A stretch of 64,000 nucleotides of DNA from Phocaeicola coprocola DSM 17136 (GCF_000154845.1 NZ_DS981428.1:35962-99961), one strand, 5' to 3'; numbered from the stretch's first letter, positions 1 to 10,190 are shown. A program made the numbers and translations. The notes: generated from the sequence alone by a model not told the origin.

Positions 1-274
1 CATGACGTACGGAACGTCCGTCCCATGAACCGCCACACTTGATACCAAAGTGATTGTTCGATTTCCGCGCCAACTCACTTTTTCCAGCTCCCGACTCCAG
101 CAGTCCCTGTGCCAGCGTAATACTTGCCGGAATACGGTAATGCTTCATTTCATCTACAGCGATACCCCGGTATTTATGTATATAGTCTTCGTATACTTTG
201 TTACGCTTTTGTGCCGACGTAGAAACCGTAATACACATCAGGCACATAAATATCAACCAATGAGATAGTTTCAT
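1..274 (-). CDS. Glucosaminidase (GH73-like), N-terminal part, cut by the window edge
   Basis: This is the first 91 codons of a gene that runs off the left edge. The start ATG is read from 274 downward. A signal peptide of about 22 residues (MKLSHWLIF to VSTSA, then QKR) is followed by KVYEDYIHKY and the motif ITLAQGLLESGAG, then KSNNHFGIKC. In the mannosyl-glycoprotein endo-beta-N-acetylglucosaminidase family (FlgJ/GH73 type) the Glu in LLESG is the catalytic acid and the NHFG block lines the active site. The product is therefore expected to be an exported peptidoglycan hydrolase; relatives in this phylum often carry LysM repeats at the C-terminus, which cannot be seen here. A good TATCTTTG -7 box lies 29 bp upstream of the ATG. 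Confidence 0.85.
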   Translation of the reverse strand, partial: MKLSHWLIFMCLMCITVSTSAQKRNKVYEDYIHKYRGIAVDEMKHYRIPASITLAQGLLESGAGKSELARKSNNHFGIKCGGSWDGRSVRH

Positions 275-302
275 TCTTCTTTCCGTTTAAATTAAAGCAG
301 GG

Positions 303-310
303 CAAAGATA
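303..310 (-). promoter_or_regulatory. -7 box of the glucosaminidase promoter
   Basis: On the minus strand the sequence reads TATCTTTG, an exact match to the Bacteroides -7 consensus TAnnTTTG, 29 bp before the start codon at 274. A clear TTTG -33 element is not evident. Confidence 0.6.
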
Positions 311-395
311 AACTATTTACACGAATAATACCACAGATGATAGGAAATCTCCCTTTTTTTCCTTACATTCGTATAAACTTTAAACCCCACTGCCT

Positions 396-878
396 ATGAA
401 AGAAATAAAGATTGAAATAAATATCCGCGCTTTACGTTACGAAGAACTGGACGAAAAAGACCGTAAGCTGATAGATGCTGCCAAAGAAGCTACGGCACGA
501 AGCTATGCCCCTTACTCACACTTTTCGGTAGGAGCAGCAGCTTTACTGGCAAACGGTGTGGTAGTAACCGGAAGTAATCAGGAAAATGCTGCTTACCCGT
601 CAGGAACATGTGCCGAACGTACCACGCTCTTTTATGCCAATTCACAATATCCGGATCAGGCAGTAGACACACTTGCCATTGCAGCCCGCAGCGAAACGGG
701 TTATCTCGACTCCCCTATTCCCCCATGTGGAGCCTGCCGTCAGGTTCTTCTGGAAACAGAACAACGTTTCCACCAGCCCATGCGGATACTGCTTTACAGT
801 AAAAACGACATTTATGTACTGGAAGGAACCAAAGACTTGCTTCCGCTTTCATTCGGAGGTGAATACCTGAAAGTCTGA
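396..878 (+). CDS. cdd: Cytidine deaminase
   Basis: Cytidine/deoxycytidine deaminase of pyrimidine salvage (cytidine to uridine plus ammonia), cytosolic. The 160-residue length fits the short, homotetrameric Zn enzyme. Zinc and catalytic residues are visible: TCAE with Cys72 as ligand and Glu74 as proton shuttle, and PCGAC with Cys111 and Cys114 as the other ligands. NQENAAYPSG upstream is the substrate-binding loop. The ATG at 396 is the only sensible start and leaves a 10-15 residue N-terminal extension before the conserved helix. The gene stands alone between the divergent glucosaminidase gene and a convergent ABC-F gene, with a shared terminator hairpin at 924-967. Confidence 0.95.
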   Translation: MKEIKIEINIRALRYEELDEKDRKLIDAAKEATARSYAPYSHFSVGAAALLANGVVVTGSNQENAAYPSGTCAERTTLFYANSQYPDQAVDTLAIAARSETGYLDSPIPPCGACRQVLLETEQRFHQPMRILLYSKNDIYVLEGTKDLLPLSFGGEYLKV

Positions 879-923
879 AGAGTTTTCCATCGGCAGTCAT
901 TAAGTCCGATGAAAACAAAATAA

Positions 924-967
924 AAAAACGGAGAAGTGACCCCGAAACAAGTTCCACTTCTCCGTTT
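924..967. terminator. Bidirectional terminator between cdd and the ABC-F gene
   Basis: The arms AAACGGAGAAGTG and CACTTCTCCGTTT are perfectly complementary across a 16-nt loop, with A-rich and T-rich flanks. The hairpin lies between convergent genes, so it can serve both. Confidence 0.8.
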
Positions 968-988
968 CTTTGTTATTTCATTTCCTTC

Positions 989-2614
<1,626 letters not shown>

Positions 2615-2642
2615 CTATACCTATTTAAAAATTAATCGGATG

Positions 2643-2650
2643 CAAAGATA
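2643..2650 (-). promoter_or_regulatory. -7 box of the ABC-F gene promoter
   Basis: The minus strand reads TATCTTTGC about 35 bp upstream of the start codon, an exact TAnnTTTG match. A TTTG that could be the -33 element lies at 2674-2677, but its 23-bp spacing is a little long. Confidence 0.55.
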
Positions 2651-2802
2651 ATATAAAAAAGTGAGATACAGAGCAAAGCAAAGCGTAATGATTGAGGATA
2701 ATAAAAAGAAGGAAGTCAGCCAAGGGGAATTTGGAGGAATCAATCGGAACTGATACTTTTGCAAAATACTTTCAAAAAGACCTGCCGATAAGGTGTCAAA
2801 AA

Positions 2803-2877
2803 CTTCAGCAAGAAAGGATTATTTTTCGTACAAAAAATAAAAAAAGATCTCGATGTTTTGTATAAAAGATGCTGAAG
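2803..2877. repeat. Dispersed intergenic repeat, copy A
   Basis: The segment contains TTTTTCGTACAAAAAATA, an A-tract and a CGATGTTTTGTATAAAAGAT tail, bounded by CTTCAGCA on the left and TGCTGAAG on the right (8-bp inverted repeat). It aligns over about 55 bp with segments at 15961-16012 and 26583-26640. No coding capacity is seen. The rest of the 2609-2904 gap holds only the ABC-F promoter. Confidence 0.5.
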
Positions 2878-2904
2878 AATTAATAGCAACAAAAATTGAA
2901 ACAA

Positions 2905-4395
2905 ATGAAGAAATCTACCTGGAAAAAACATCATAAATGGTTCGGGCTGATATTTGCCTTTTTTATTATCTTGTTTGGTGCTTCGGGCATTGTCTTGAAC
3001 CACCGGCAGCTCTTTTCTGATTATCAGATCAGCCGGAAATGGCTACCCGACGCCTACCGGTACAAGAGCTGGAACAACGGAATGTTGCGGGGAACTCTCT
3101 CCTGTCCTCCCGGTATCTGTCAAGAAGACAGCGCTATCTTATTGTTTGGCAATGCCGGCATTTTTCTGACCGACCATGATACTACTACGTTTGATGATTT
3201 CAACCGTGGTTTTCCTCACGGAGTCGACTGGCGTAACATACGGGGAATAGCGATTACTCCTCAAGGAGATTTATTCGCCGCCGCTCAGTTCGGACTTTAC
3301 CGCTACAGCAAAAAGGCAGGATGGCAAGCAGTCAGGCTTCCTCTGCAAAAAGGGGAAAAATTATCGGACATCACTACGCTCGGTGACACCTTGATAGTCG
3401 TCGGGCGTTCCTGTTTGTATTACGCGACATCGCCTTACCGTCATTTCAGCCCAGTCATTCTGCAAGCTCCCGAAGAATACAATGGGAAAGTTTCATTATT
3501 CCGCACCATCTGGCTGTTGCACAGTGGTGAACTGTTTGGAACTGCTGGCAAACTGGTCATGGATACGCTGGCAGTAATACTGATCATCCTTTCGGTAAGC
3601 GGAATCTTCTACTGGTTTCTACCCAAGTATATTCGCCGGATAAAACAAACCGGACGTTCAGCAACAACAAGTATTGCCTTACTGAAAACATCTCTATCGT
3701 GGCACGACAAGATAGGCAGAACGACTATCGTGCTGACACTCTTTATAGCCTTGACCGGATGGTGTCTGCGCCCTCCGGTACTGCTGGCACTGGTTTACGG
3801 AAGAATACCTGCCATACCTTTCACACAGCTTGACTCGCCGAATGCATGGAACGATAAATTACGGATGCTCCGCTACGATGAGCAGCAAAACGACTGGCTA
3901 CTTGCTACTTCGGAAGGATTTTATTCTCTTAAATCATTTCAGAGTACTCCTGTAAAAATATCCAAGACACCTCCCGTAAGCGTCATGGGAATCAATGTCC
4001 TAAAACAAGACAAACAGGGAAACTGGCTTACAGGTTCTTTCAGTGGAATGTATGTGTGGAACAGACATTTGGGAAACATTACCGATTTCTTTACCGGAAA
4101 AACAGCTCCAGAAACAGCAGGACCACCGTTCGGCAATCATGCCATCACCGGATACAGCAGTGATTTTGACGGTAAACTCTGTATTGCCGAATACGAAAAA
4201 GGCAGCGATTTTGCATCGATGCCTGCCAACATGGAAACGCTTCCCATGTCGCTATGGAACTTTGCCCAGGAAATCCATACCGGACGCATTTATACAGTTT
4301 TAGGTAAAGGAACACTGGTCTTTATCTTTTTTGCCGGACTGGGAGTGTTATGGAGCCTGATTACGGGATATATCATCAGACGGAGAAAATCATAG
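2905..4395 (+). CDS. PepSY-associated transmembrane-helix membrane protein
   Basis: Inner-membrane protein of about 496 residues. A TTG three codons upstream (2896) is also in frame, but the ATG at 2905 fits better. The N-terminus KKHHKWFGLIFAFFIILFGASG is the typical first helix of the PepSY-TM family (HxxxGL motif, then a hydrophobic span and SGIVLNH). Further hydrophobic spans occur near residues 220-245, 275-300 and 470-490. The regions between look extracytoplasmic and carry short repeats such as RGIAITPQGDLFAAAQFGLYR and WLLATSEGFYSL that resemble beta-propeller blades. PepSY-TM proteins are often linked to siderophore or iron uptake, but no such neighbour is present here. Function not determined. 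Confidence 0.75.
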   Translation: MKKSTWKKHHKWFGLIFAFFIILFGASGIVLNHRQLFSDYQISRKWLPDAYRYKSWNNGMLRGTLSCPPGICQEDSAILLFGNAGIFLTDHDTTTFDDFNRGFPHGVDWRNIRGIAITPQGDLFAAAQFGLYRYSKKAGWQAVRLPLQKGEKLSDITTLGDTLIVVGRSCLYYATSPYRHFSPVILQAPEEYNGKVSLFRTIWLLHSGELFGTAGKLVMDTLAVILIILSVSGIFYWFLPKYIRRIKQTGRSATTSIALLKTSLSWHDKIGRTTIVLTLFIALTGWCLRPPVLLALVYGRIPAIPFTQLDSPNAWNDKLRMLRYDEQQNDWLLATSEGFYSLKSFQSTPVKISKTPPVSVMGINVLKQDKQGNWLTGSFSGMYVWNRHLGNITDFFTGKTAPETAGPPFGNHAITGYSSDFDGKLCIAEYEKGSDFASMPANMETLPMSLWNFAQEIHTGRIYTVLGKGTLVFIFFAGLGVLWSLITGYIIRRRKS

Positions 4396-4401
4396 AAAAG
4401 A

Positions 4402-4453
4402 AAAGCGGCATTTTCTTTTTCCCTTTCATCGGGAAAAGAAAATACCGCCTTTG
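4402..4453. terminator. Strong bidirectional terminator
   Basis: A stem of about 22 bp joins AAAGCGGCATTTTC...CCC with GGGAAAAGAAAATACCGCCTTT, with a 7-nt loop and a T-run. It lies between the convergent PepSY gene and the NagB-like fusion gene. Confidence 0.85.
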
Positions 4454-4501
4454 TCATACTATCTGCACTTCCGTGGAATATTTTCCCGGAATAAGTTTAC
4501 A

Positions 4502-6487
4502 TTACAGAGGTTTATACTCTACAAAAGCTTCCATAGCTTCGTAGCATGCCAGACCAAGGCTGTCGTACAACGATGCAGTACCACGATTACGGTCTTCACT
4601 ACGTTGCCAGAACAAACGTTCGTCGTTGCCCAGGAAAGGCGCACTTTCCATCTGTGACTGATGCTTCAAGATAGAGTTACGTTTAGCACGCAATTCCTCC
4701 GGACTCAATGGTACAGCCATCTCGATGTTTTCAATTTCCCATTCAGCCCATGCGCCACGATACATCCATATGCGGCAGTCTTTCAGCCATTCAGCTCCAG
4801 CTTTCTTTTCTTCGTCGATAGCTGCCAGTACAGCATCAGTACAAACTCGGTGTGTTCCGTGCGGGTCTGCCAAGTCACCAGCTACATAAATCTGATGAGG
4901 TTTTACTTCACGAAGCAAATTCATCACAATGTTTACGTCAGCTTCGCTGATAGGATTCTTCTCGATACGTCCTGTTTCGTAGAACGGAAGGTCGAGGAAG
5001 TGAACACGTTCCAACGGAATCTGGTTGTATGTAGAAGCAGTGCGAGCCTCACCACGGCGAATCAAACCTTTGATAGTAAGAATATCGCGGGTATCCATGT
5101 CGCCTTCTTTCTTGCTCAACAGGAACTTCTTGATTTCCGCATATTTGTTCTTAATGGTTTCATTCTTGTTCTCATCGAACAACTGGTTGAAACCGTTTAT
5201 GAAATGCATGAAACGTACAACTTCTTCATCGCCTACAGCAATGTTTCCTGAAGTTTCGTAAGCCACATGAACCTCATGTCCTTGCTGTACCAGACGACGC
5301 AATGTTCCTCCCATAGAGATCACATCATCATCCGGATGCGGAGAGAATACAACTACACGCTTCGGGAATGGTTTAGCACGTTCCGGACGATAAGTATCGT
5401 CTGCGTTCGGTTTTCCACCCGGCCAGCCAGTAATTGTGTGTTGCAGGTCATTGAATATCTTAATGTTTACATTATATGCAGAACCATACAACGCCAACAA
5501 TTCGCTCAAACCGTTTTCGTTATAATCCTTGTTAGTCAACTTCAAGATAGGCTTCTTGGTAAGCAGACACAACCAAACGATAGCACTACGAATCAGCTTG
5601 TCATTCCATTCGCAGCTTGTTACCAGCCAAGGACGCTGAATACGAGTAAGGTGTGCAGCAGTAGGCAGGTCAACACAAACGGTTGCATTCTGATGCATCT
5701 GCAAATAAGAAGCAGGAAGTGAATCAGAGATTTTGTCTTCTACTGCTTTCTTGATGATGTCAGCTTTTTCTTCTCCCCATGCCAACAAGAATACCTTACG
5801 GGCTTCCATGATAGAACCGATACCCATTGTGATAGAACATGGAGGCAGATTGTCTACTCCCAGATTATGAGCAGCTTCAGAACGTGAAGTAGCGTCTATC
5901 AAAATCAGTCTTGTCTGAGAAGTAGCAGCCGATCCTGGTTCATTCATTCCGATATTTCCTTCACGACCTATTCCCATTACAGCAATATCGATACCACCAT
6001 AAGTCTTAATGCGCTGCTCGTATAAGTGACAATGATCTATTACACCTTCTTGAGGAATAGTGCCGTTCAATGTAAATACATTCTGCGGATCAATATCAAC
6101 TTGTTTCAGGAACAGTTCGTTCAACTGGTTGAAGCTGCTGTTATTAGGCTCTGTCAATGGATAGTATTCATACAAGTTGAATACTACAACATTGCGGAAG
6201 CTCACACCTTCTTCCTTATGTCTGCGAACCAGTTCCGCAAACAGCGGGCGAAGTGATGCACCAGTACCTGCGGCAATAGTGCAAAACTTACCGTCACGCT
6301 GACGTTCCTGTACCTTGCGGATGATTTCATCGGCAATGCATGACACTCCTTCATCTACTGTTTCATAGATATTGGTAGGAATCTTCTCGAAACGTGTCAG
6401 TACAGAACGTTCAATCGTATTTTCTGGTTTATAATATCTGGTAGATACTCTGTTCAGAGATATCTGTGAACTAAGGTTAGTTCTCAT
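4502..6487 (-). CDS. NagB-like domain fused to LmbE/PIG-L deacetylase domain
   Basis: Two-domain cytosolic protein of 661 residues, like B. theta BT_0258 (recalled as a glucosamine-6-phosphate deaminase-like protein). Residues about 30-300 form a NagB/RpiA-type sugar-phosphate isomerase fold (AAGTGAS, VVFNLYEYYP, GIGREGNIGMNEPGS). Residues about 375-650 form an LmbE-like metal-dependent N-deacetylase (VVVFSPHPDDD near 386, DPHGTHRV near 544). Compared with the genuine NagB next door, catalytic Asp72 is Tyr106, Asp141 is Glu176 and His143 is Asn178; only the Glu148 equivalent (Glu183) remains. The deaminase half is thus probably inactive or altered, while deacetylase metal ligands look intact. 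It starts 31 bp after nagB, with an AAGGAG ribosome-binding site, so the two are co-transcribed. No nagA is nearby; the LmbE half could supply N-acetylglucosamine-6-phosphate deacetylation (inference). Confidence 0.88.
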   Translation of the reverse strand: MRTNLSSQISLNRVSTRYYKPENTIERSVLTRFEKIPTNIYETVDEGVSCIADEIIRKVQERQRDGKFCTIAAGTGASLRPLFAELVRRHKEEGVSFRNVVVFNLYEYYPLTEPNNSSFNQLNELFLKQVDIDPQNVFTLNGTIPQEGVIDHCHLYEQRIKTYGGIDIAVMGIGREGNIGMNEPGSAATSQTRLILIDATSRSEAAHNLGVDNLPPCSITMGIGSIMEARKVFLLAWGEEKADIIKKAVEDKISDSLPASYLQMHQNATVCVDLPTAAHLTRIQRPWLVTSCEWNDKLIRSAIVWLCLLTKKPILKLTNKDYNENGLSELLALYGSAYNVNIKIFNDLQHTITGWPGGKPNADDTYRPERAKPFPKRVVVFSPHPDDDVISMGGTLRRLVQQGHEVHVAYETSGNIAVGDEEVVRFMHFINGFNQLFDENKNETIKNKYAEIKKFLLSKKEGDMDTRDILTIKGLIRRGEARTASTYNQIPLERVHFLDLPFYETGRIEKNPISEADVNIVMNLLREVKPHQIYVAGDLADPHGTHRVCTDAVLAAIDEEKKAGAEWLKDCRIWMYRGAWAEWEIENIEMAVPLSPEELRAKRNSILKHQSQMESAPFLGNDERLFWQRSEDRNRGTASLYDSLGLACYEAMEAFVEYKPL

Positions 6488-6518
6488 AGGTAATTCTCCT
6501 TAATAATATAGATGTTAA

Positions 6519-7310
6519 TTACAGATTATTGCGCTCGATGTCCTTGAAGTATTTGTAAGTACCTACTTTCAATTCATCGGTAGCAGCCTCATCACAAACG
6601 ATGATTCCATGAGGATGCAACTGCAAAGCGCTGATAGTCCACATTTGTGTAATGCCACCTTCTACAGCATGCTGCAAAGCACGTGCCTTGTTATGGCCGT
6701 TGCACAGAATAAGTACTTCCTTTGCTGCCATTACAGTACCTACTCCTACAGTTAACGCTGTTTTAGGAACTTTGTTCACGTCGTTTTCAAAGAAACGAGA
6801 GTTTGCAATAATAGTATCAGTTGTCAAAGTCTTGACACGAGTGCGTGAAGTCAATGATGATCCCGGTTCATTGAAAGCAATATGTCCGTCAGGACCAATA
6901 CCTCCCAAGAAGAGATCGATTCCACCAAATGACTCGATCTGTTTCTCATAATTAGCACATTCTGCTTCCAAATCCTCAGCATTTCCGTTCAGAATGTGAA
7001 TATTTTCCTTACGGATATCAATGTGGTTGAAAAAATTATTATGCATGAACGAATGATAGCTTTCAGGATGTGATTCCGGCAATCCTACGTATTCATCCAT
7101 ATTGAATGTCACTACATGCTCGAATGATACTACACCTTTTTTGTTCAGTTCAATCAGCGCTTTATACATACCCAGAGGGGAAGAACCGGTAGGCAAGCCC
7201 AAAATAAACGGTTTTTCGGCTGTAGGTTTTGCCTGATTGATTCTCTTAGCTACATAGTTTGCTGCCCATTGTGAAAGAGCTTGGTAGTCAGATTCGATAA
7301 TTACTCTCAT
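6519..7310 (-). CDS. nagB: Glucosamine-6-phosphate deaminase
   Basis: Converts glucosamine 6-phosphate to fructose 6-phosphate plus ammonia, feeding amino sugars into glycolysis. Length of 263 residues matches the family. All catalytic residues are present at E. coli positions: Asp72 (FNMDEYVG), Asp141 and His143 ([10 protein letters not shown]), Glu148 (NEPGSS). The start is set at the ATG at 7310 because [17 protein letters not shown] is the conserved N-terminus; an upstream in-frame extension to 7403 would run through the promoter. It is first in an operon with the NagB-like/LmbE gene and divergent from a ROK repressor gene. Confidence 0.95.
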   Translation of the reverse strand: MRVIIESDYQALSQWAANYVAKRINQAKPTAEKPFILGLPTGSSPLGMYKALIELNKKGVVSFEHVVTFNMDEYVGLPESHPESYHSFMHNNFFNHIDIRKENIHILNGNAEDLEAECANYEKQIESFGGIDLFLGGIGPDGHIAFNEPGSSLTSRTRVKTLTTDTIIANSRFFENDVNKVPKTALTVGVGTVMAAKEVLILCNGHNKARALQHAVEGGITQMWTISALQLHPHGIIVCDEAATDELKVGTYKYFKDIERNNL

Positions 7311-7356
7311 AGTTTTTCCAGATTTAATTAATATATTTGTAACAAGAATTGATATT

Positions 7357-7416
7357 CTTATTGTTTTCGCTACAAAGATATCTGTATTTATAGATAAAAG
7401 CAACTATAACAATAAG
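7357..7416. promoter_or_regulatory. Putative operator pair bracketing the nagB promoter
   Basis: CTTATTGTT (7357-7365) and AACAATAAG (7408-7416) form a perfect 9-bp inverted repeat separated by 42 bp. The predicted nagB promoter lies exactly between the arms. The adjacent divergent gene encodes a ROK repressor, so a looped or clamped repression complex is a reasonable inference. Confidence 0.55.
7373..7403 (-). promoter_or_regulatory. nagB operon promoter
   Basis: On the minus strand a TTGC -33 element (7400-7403) is followed after 19 bp by TATCTTTG (7373-7380), matching the Bacteroides sigma-ABfr consensus. The -7 box ends 62 bp before the nagB ATG. Confidence 0.75.
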
Positions 7417-7479
7417 TAATTACATCCGATTTTTAAAGTTTTTAATTAAGTAATTGTATATTTTTAAAACCACATCCGC

Positions 7480-8682
7480 ATGAAAGAACGATTATTAGAG
7501 GAAATACAAAAGGGGTCAAAAGGGGCGGTAATGAAGAAACATATCATTACATATTTGATATATAATGAGAATTCAACCATTACCGATTTAGCAAAAGATA
7601 TGGATTTAAGTATTCCTACCGTAACAAAAATCATCGACGAAATGCATGAACAGGGGTATATAGATGAGTATGGAAAGCTGGAAACCAACGGTGGGCGTCA
7701 TCCTATTTTATATGGACTGAATACAGATTCAGGATATTTTGTTGGAGTAGATGTAACGTGGAACAGTATCAATATAGGAATTATCAATTTTAAAGGTGAG
7801 GTTTTGAAACTACAAATGGGAATTCCTTTTGAACGAAGAGACACATTAGAATGCATCGATGAACTATGTAACCACATCGAACATTTCATTGCGGGATTAA
7901 CAATAGACGAAAAAAAGATATTACATATCAATGTAACTCTTTGCGGAAGAGTCAATCCGGAACTGGGCTATATCCACAGTTTCTTCAATTTCGGCGAACG
8001 CCCACTTGCAGAAATCCTGACCGAACGCTTGAAGATAGAAACATCTATTGACAATGACAGCCGGACCATGCTTTATGGTGAAAACATAAAGGGTGTTGTC
8101 AAGGGAGTCAAAAACGTTCTTTTCATCAATATCGGATGGGGACTGGGAATGGGAATTATGATAGACGGGAAACTTTACAAAGGAAAATCAGGATTCTCAG
8201 GAGAAATCGGTCACACATACGGCTACGACAACCAGATTATCTGTCATTGCGGAAAAAAAGGATGCGTAGAAACGGAAGTTTCATGTTCTGCGCTCTACCG
8301 TAAGTTTATCGAACATCTACAAGCAGGAGAAACTTCAATCATTCTTTCAGAAAAGGATATAGAAGAAATAACACTCGATGATATCTTCAGTGCAATAAAC
8401 CGTGAAGACTTACTCGCCATAGAACTGGTAGAACAAATAGGCCAGCAGTTAGGTTTCCATATCGGAAGTCTGATCAACACATTCAATCCGGATATGGTCA
8501 TTATCGGTGGAGAGATGTCACGTGCGGGAGATTTTCTTTTACAACCGGTTATCTCTGCAATCAGAAAATATACCCTCAGCCTGATGAGCCGTGATTCTGA
8601 AATTGTACTATCGAAACTGAAAGATCAGGCATGCGTCATAGGTTCATGTCTGTTGTCAAGAAGTAAACTGTTTGAAGCATAG
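7480..8682 (+). CDS. ROK-family transcriptional repressor (NagC-like)
   Basis: 400-residue DNA-binding ROK protein. Residues about 15-80 form a winged helix (STITDLAKDMDLSIPTVTKI, then GYIDEYGK and GGRHPILYGLN). The ROK sugar-binding domain follows, with GFSGEIGHTYGY and the zinc motif CHCGKKGCVE (about residues 255-265). The ATP-phosphate motif seen in ROK kinases as DxGxT is degraded here (VGVDVTWNS), which fits a regulator rather than a kinase. It is divergent from nagB with 169 bp between starts, so it very likely represses the nagB operon and releases DNA on binding an amino-sugar phosphate; the ligand is an inference. It ends at a hairpin at 8713-8758. Confidence 0.88.
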   Translation: MKERLLEEIQKGSKGAVMKKHIITYLIYNENSTITDLAKDMDLSIPTVTKIIDEMHEQGYIDEYGKLETNGGRHPILYGLNTDSGYFVGVDVTWNSINIGIINFKGEVLKLQMGIPFERRDTLECIDELCNHIEHFIAGLTIDEKKILHINVTLCGRVNPELGYIHSFFNFGERPLAEILTERLKIETSIDNDSRTMLYGENIKGVVKGVKNVLFINIGWGLGMGIMIDGKLYKGKSGFSGEIGHTYGYDNQIICHCGKKGCVETEVSCSALYRKFIEHLQAGETSIILSEKDIEEITLDDIFSAINREDLLAIELVEQIGQQLGFHIGSLINTFNPDMVIIGGEMSRAGDFLLQPVISAIRKYTLSLMSRDSEIVLSKLKDQACVIGSCLLSRSKLFEA

Positions 8683-8712
8683 AAGTATTTATGAGATATA
8701 ATAAAAAACAAT

Positions 8713-8758
8713 TAAGCAGAAAACTTGGATGTTGTGACTCACCCAAGCTTTCTGCTTA
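8713..8758. terminator. Bidirectional terminator after the ROK gene
   Basis: TAAGCAGAAAACTTGG pairs with CCAAGCTTTCTGCTTA, 15 of 16 bp, with a 14-nt loop. Lies between convergent genes. Confidence 0.8.
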
Positions 8759-8771
8759 TAGTATATTGATT

Positions 8772-10115
8772 TCAATCTTCTACGACTTTAATTATCTTAC
8801 CAGACTCATCTATAAAGACTTTGTATTCTTTTCCCTGACGACGAACTTCTACCTCATACCATGAAGCATCGGGAGTTTGAACTACTTCCACTTCGTCATC
8901 ATCTCTTTGATATCCTTCAGCCCCTAAAGCAGAAGTTACAACCGAAGGCAGTTCATTATATCTGATCTCCCAAGAAGTGCGTATCCATTCATTCTTTCCA
9001 TTGAATAATAGTTCTTTTTCCTTTCCATCGTGACGGATATCCACTTCTATATAACCATCATCATATCCACGTTCAATAATAACTGCACCCGAATAATTTT
9101 CCTGAATGAATTTTTCTATATCAGTAGCAACGGCAACACCTCCGGAGCTTTCTCCTCCAAAACCAGGACACCCCTGTAAAACAGTTCCATCACTACCTAT
9201 ATATACTTTCACATCATCGTCGAAACGATTCTCCAGTTCAAAGCAATAAAAGGTTCCTGCTTTCTCTGTTTCATACTTTTCAGCATCTTCTACCCATCCA
9301 GCTTCCAGATATTCGGGAGTTGCTTTTAAGGCAGCGAGAACTTGAGAAGGAATATCGGTTACCTCATCTATATTTCTGAATCGATACTCAGTCTTGGTAT
9401 ACACCCAGTTTTGAGAACGATCGAAGAAAGCCTCATGCTTCATATTACCGGAAATAAACTCTACTTCTGTTCCTCCATCTTCATTATCCACATCTATAAT
9501 CCTGGCATCCGGATATTTTTCTTTCAACCAGCTTTCCACTGTTCCTGAAGGTGTCTGCGGCAAATAATCCTGATAATCCTTTTCATCTTCCGCATCAATG
9601 ACTTCTTTTACCAGAACACCTTCTGCCGTGTAATACAAATCAACATCCGTTTCTTTTCCTCCTTCATTTTTTTCGACATCAATAACATATAAGATTTCAG
9701 AGTCACCGTTTCTTTTCAGCACATCAACTTCATCATCCGCACGCCACGGAGCCTGTCCATACTCACTTGCTCCAAAAGCATTTTTCACAGCCTCCGGTAA
9801 ATCTGCAAATCTGATCTCTTTCTCTGTCATACCCCATACTCCATTTGCCAATGCAAACCAAGCAGTATGGTTACGAACGACATTATCTGCACGAGAGCCA
9901 TCCCAATAGAAACTGGCTACAGCATATTCTCCCTTAGTACTCCAAACAACATTGGTAGCACCAGGAAATAAGCTATTAAACTCATCCAAGACTAGAGCAG
10001 GAACCTCTCCCGAAGTACCATCGGGCAAAGGATTATTTTCATCGTTACTACATGATGCAAAAAGTAATGTACCTGCAACCATACATACTCCAAATAATAA
10101 TCGGGGCTTTATCAT
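8772..10115 (-). CDS. Surface lipoprotein with three PepSY-like (BLIP-type) repeats
   Basis: 447-residue lipoprotein: lipobox LFASC with cysteine near residue 22, followed by SNDENN, which resembles the acidic Bacteroides lipoprotein surface-export signal. The rest is three similar modules (about 36-165, 185-310 and 330-447). Each starts with a helix of the type FNSLFPGATNV / LKEKYPDARIIDVD / IQENYSGAVIIER, then a strand with W-x-x-T-K/S-W/Y-E-I-R-F/Y, then an LP-x-x-V helix and a strand near ...YKVFIDESGKI. This is the putative beta-lactamase-inhibitor-like PepSY family (DUF2874) common in Bacteroides. The family has no established activity; possible roles are binding or inhibition of surface hydrolases. 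It stands alone between a terminator and the ferredoxin gene. Confidence 0.8.
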   Translation of the reverse strand: MIKPRLLFGVCMVAGTLLFASCSNDENNPLPDGTSGEVPALVLDEFNSLFPGATNVVWSTKGEYAVASFYWDGSRADNVVRNHTAWFALANGVWGMTEKEIRFADLPEAVKNAFGASEYGQAPWRADDEVDVLKRNGDSEILYVIDVEKNEGGKETDVDLYYTAEGVLVKEVIDAEDEKDYQDYLPQTPSGTVESWLKEKYPDARIIDVDNEDGGTEVEFISGNMKHEAFFDRSQNWVYTKTEYRFRNIDEVTDIPSQVLAALKATPEYLEAGWVEDAEKYETEKAGTFYCFELENRFDDDVKVYIGSDGTVLQGCPGFGGESSGGVAVATDIEKFIQENYSGAVIIERGYDDGYIEVDIRHDGKEKELLFNGKNEWIRTSWEIRYNELPSVVTSALGAEGYQRDDDEVEVVQTPDASWYEVEVRRQGKEYKVFIDESGKIIKVVED

Positions 10116-10190
10116 AAGAAATCATTTTATTGTTACAGTACAAAATAAAGGAACAAAACTGAAAAGAATCTGAAAACAAGGAAAAATATA

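Noticed and set aside
2740..3003. 87-codon minus-strand ORF between ABC-F and PepSY genes
   Set aside because: Overlaps the PepSY start and the intergenic repeat, and has no recognisable sequence.
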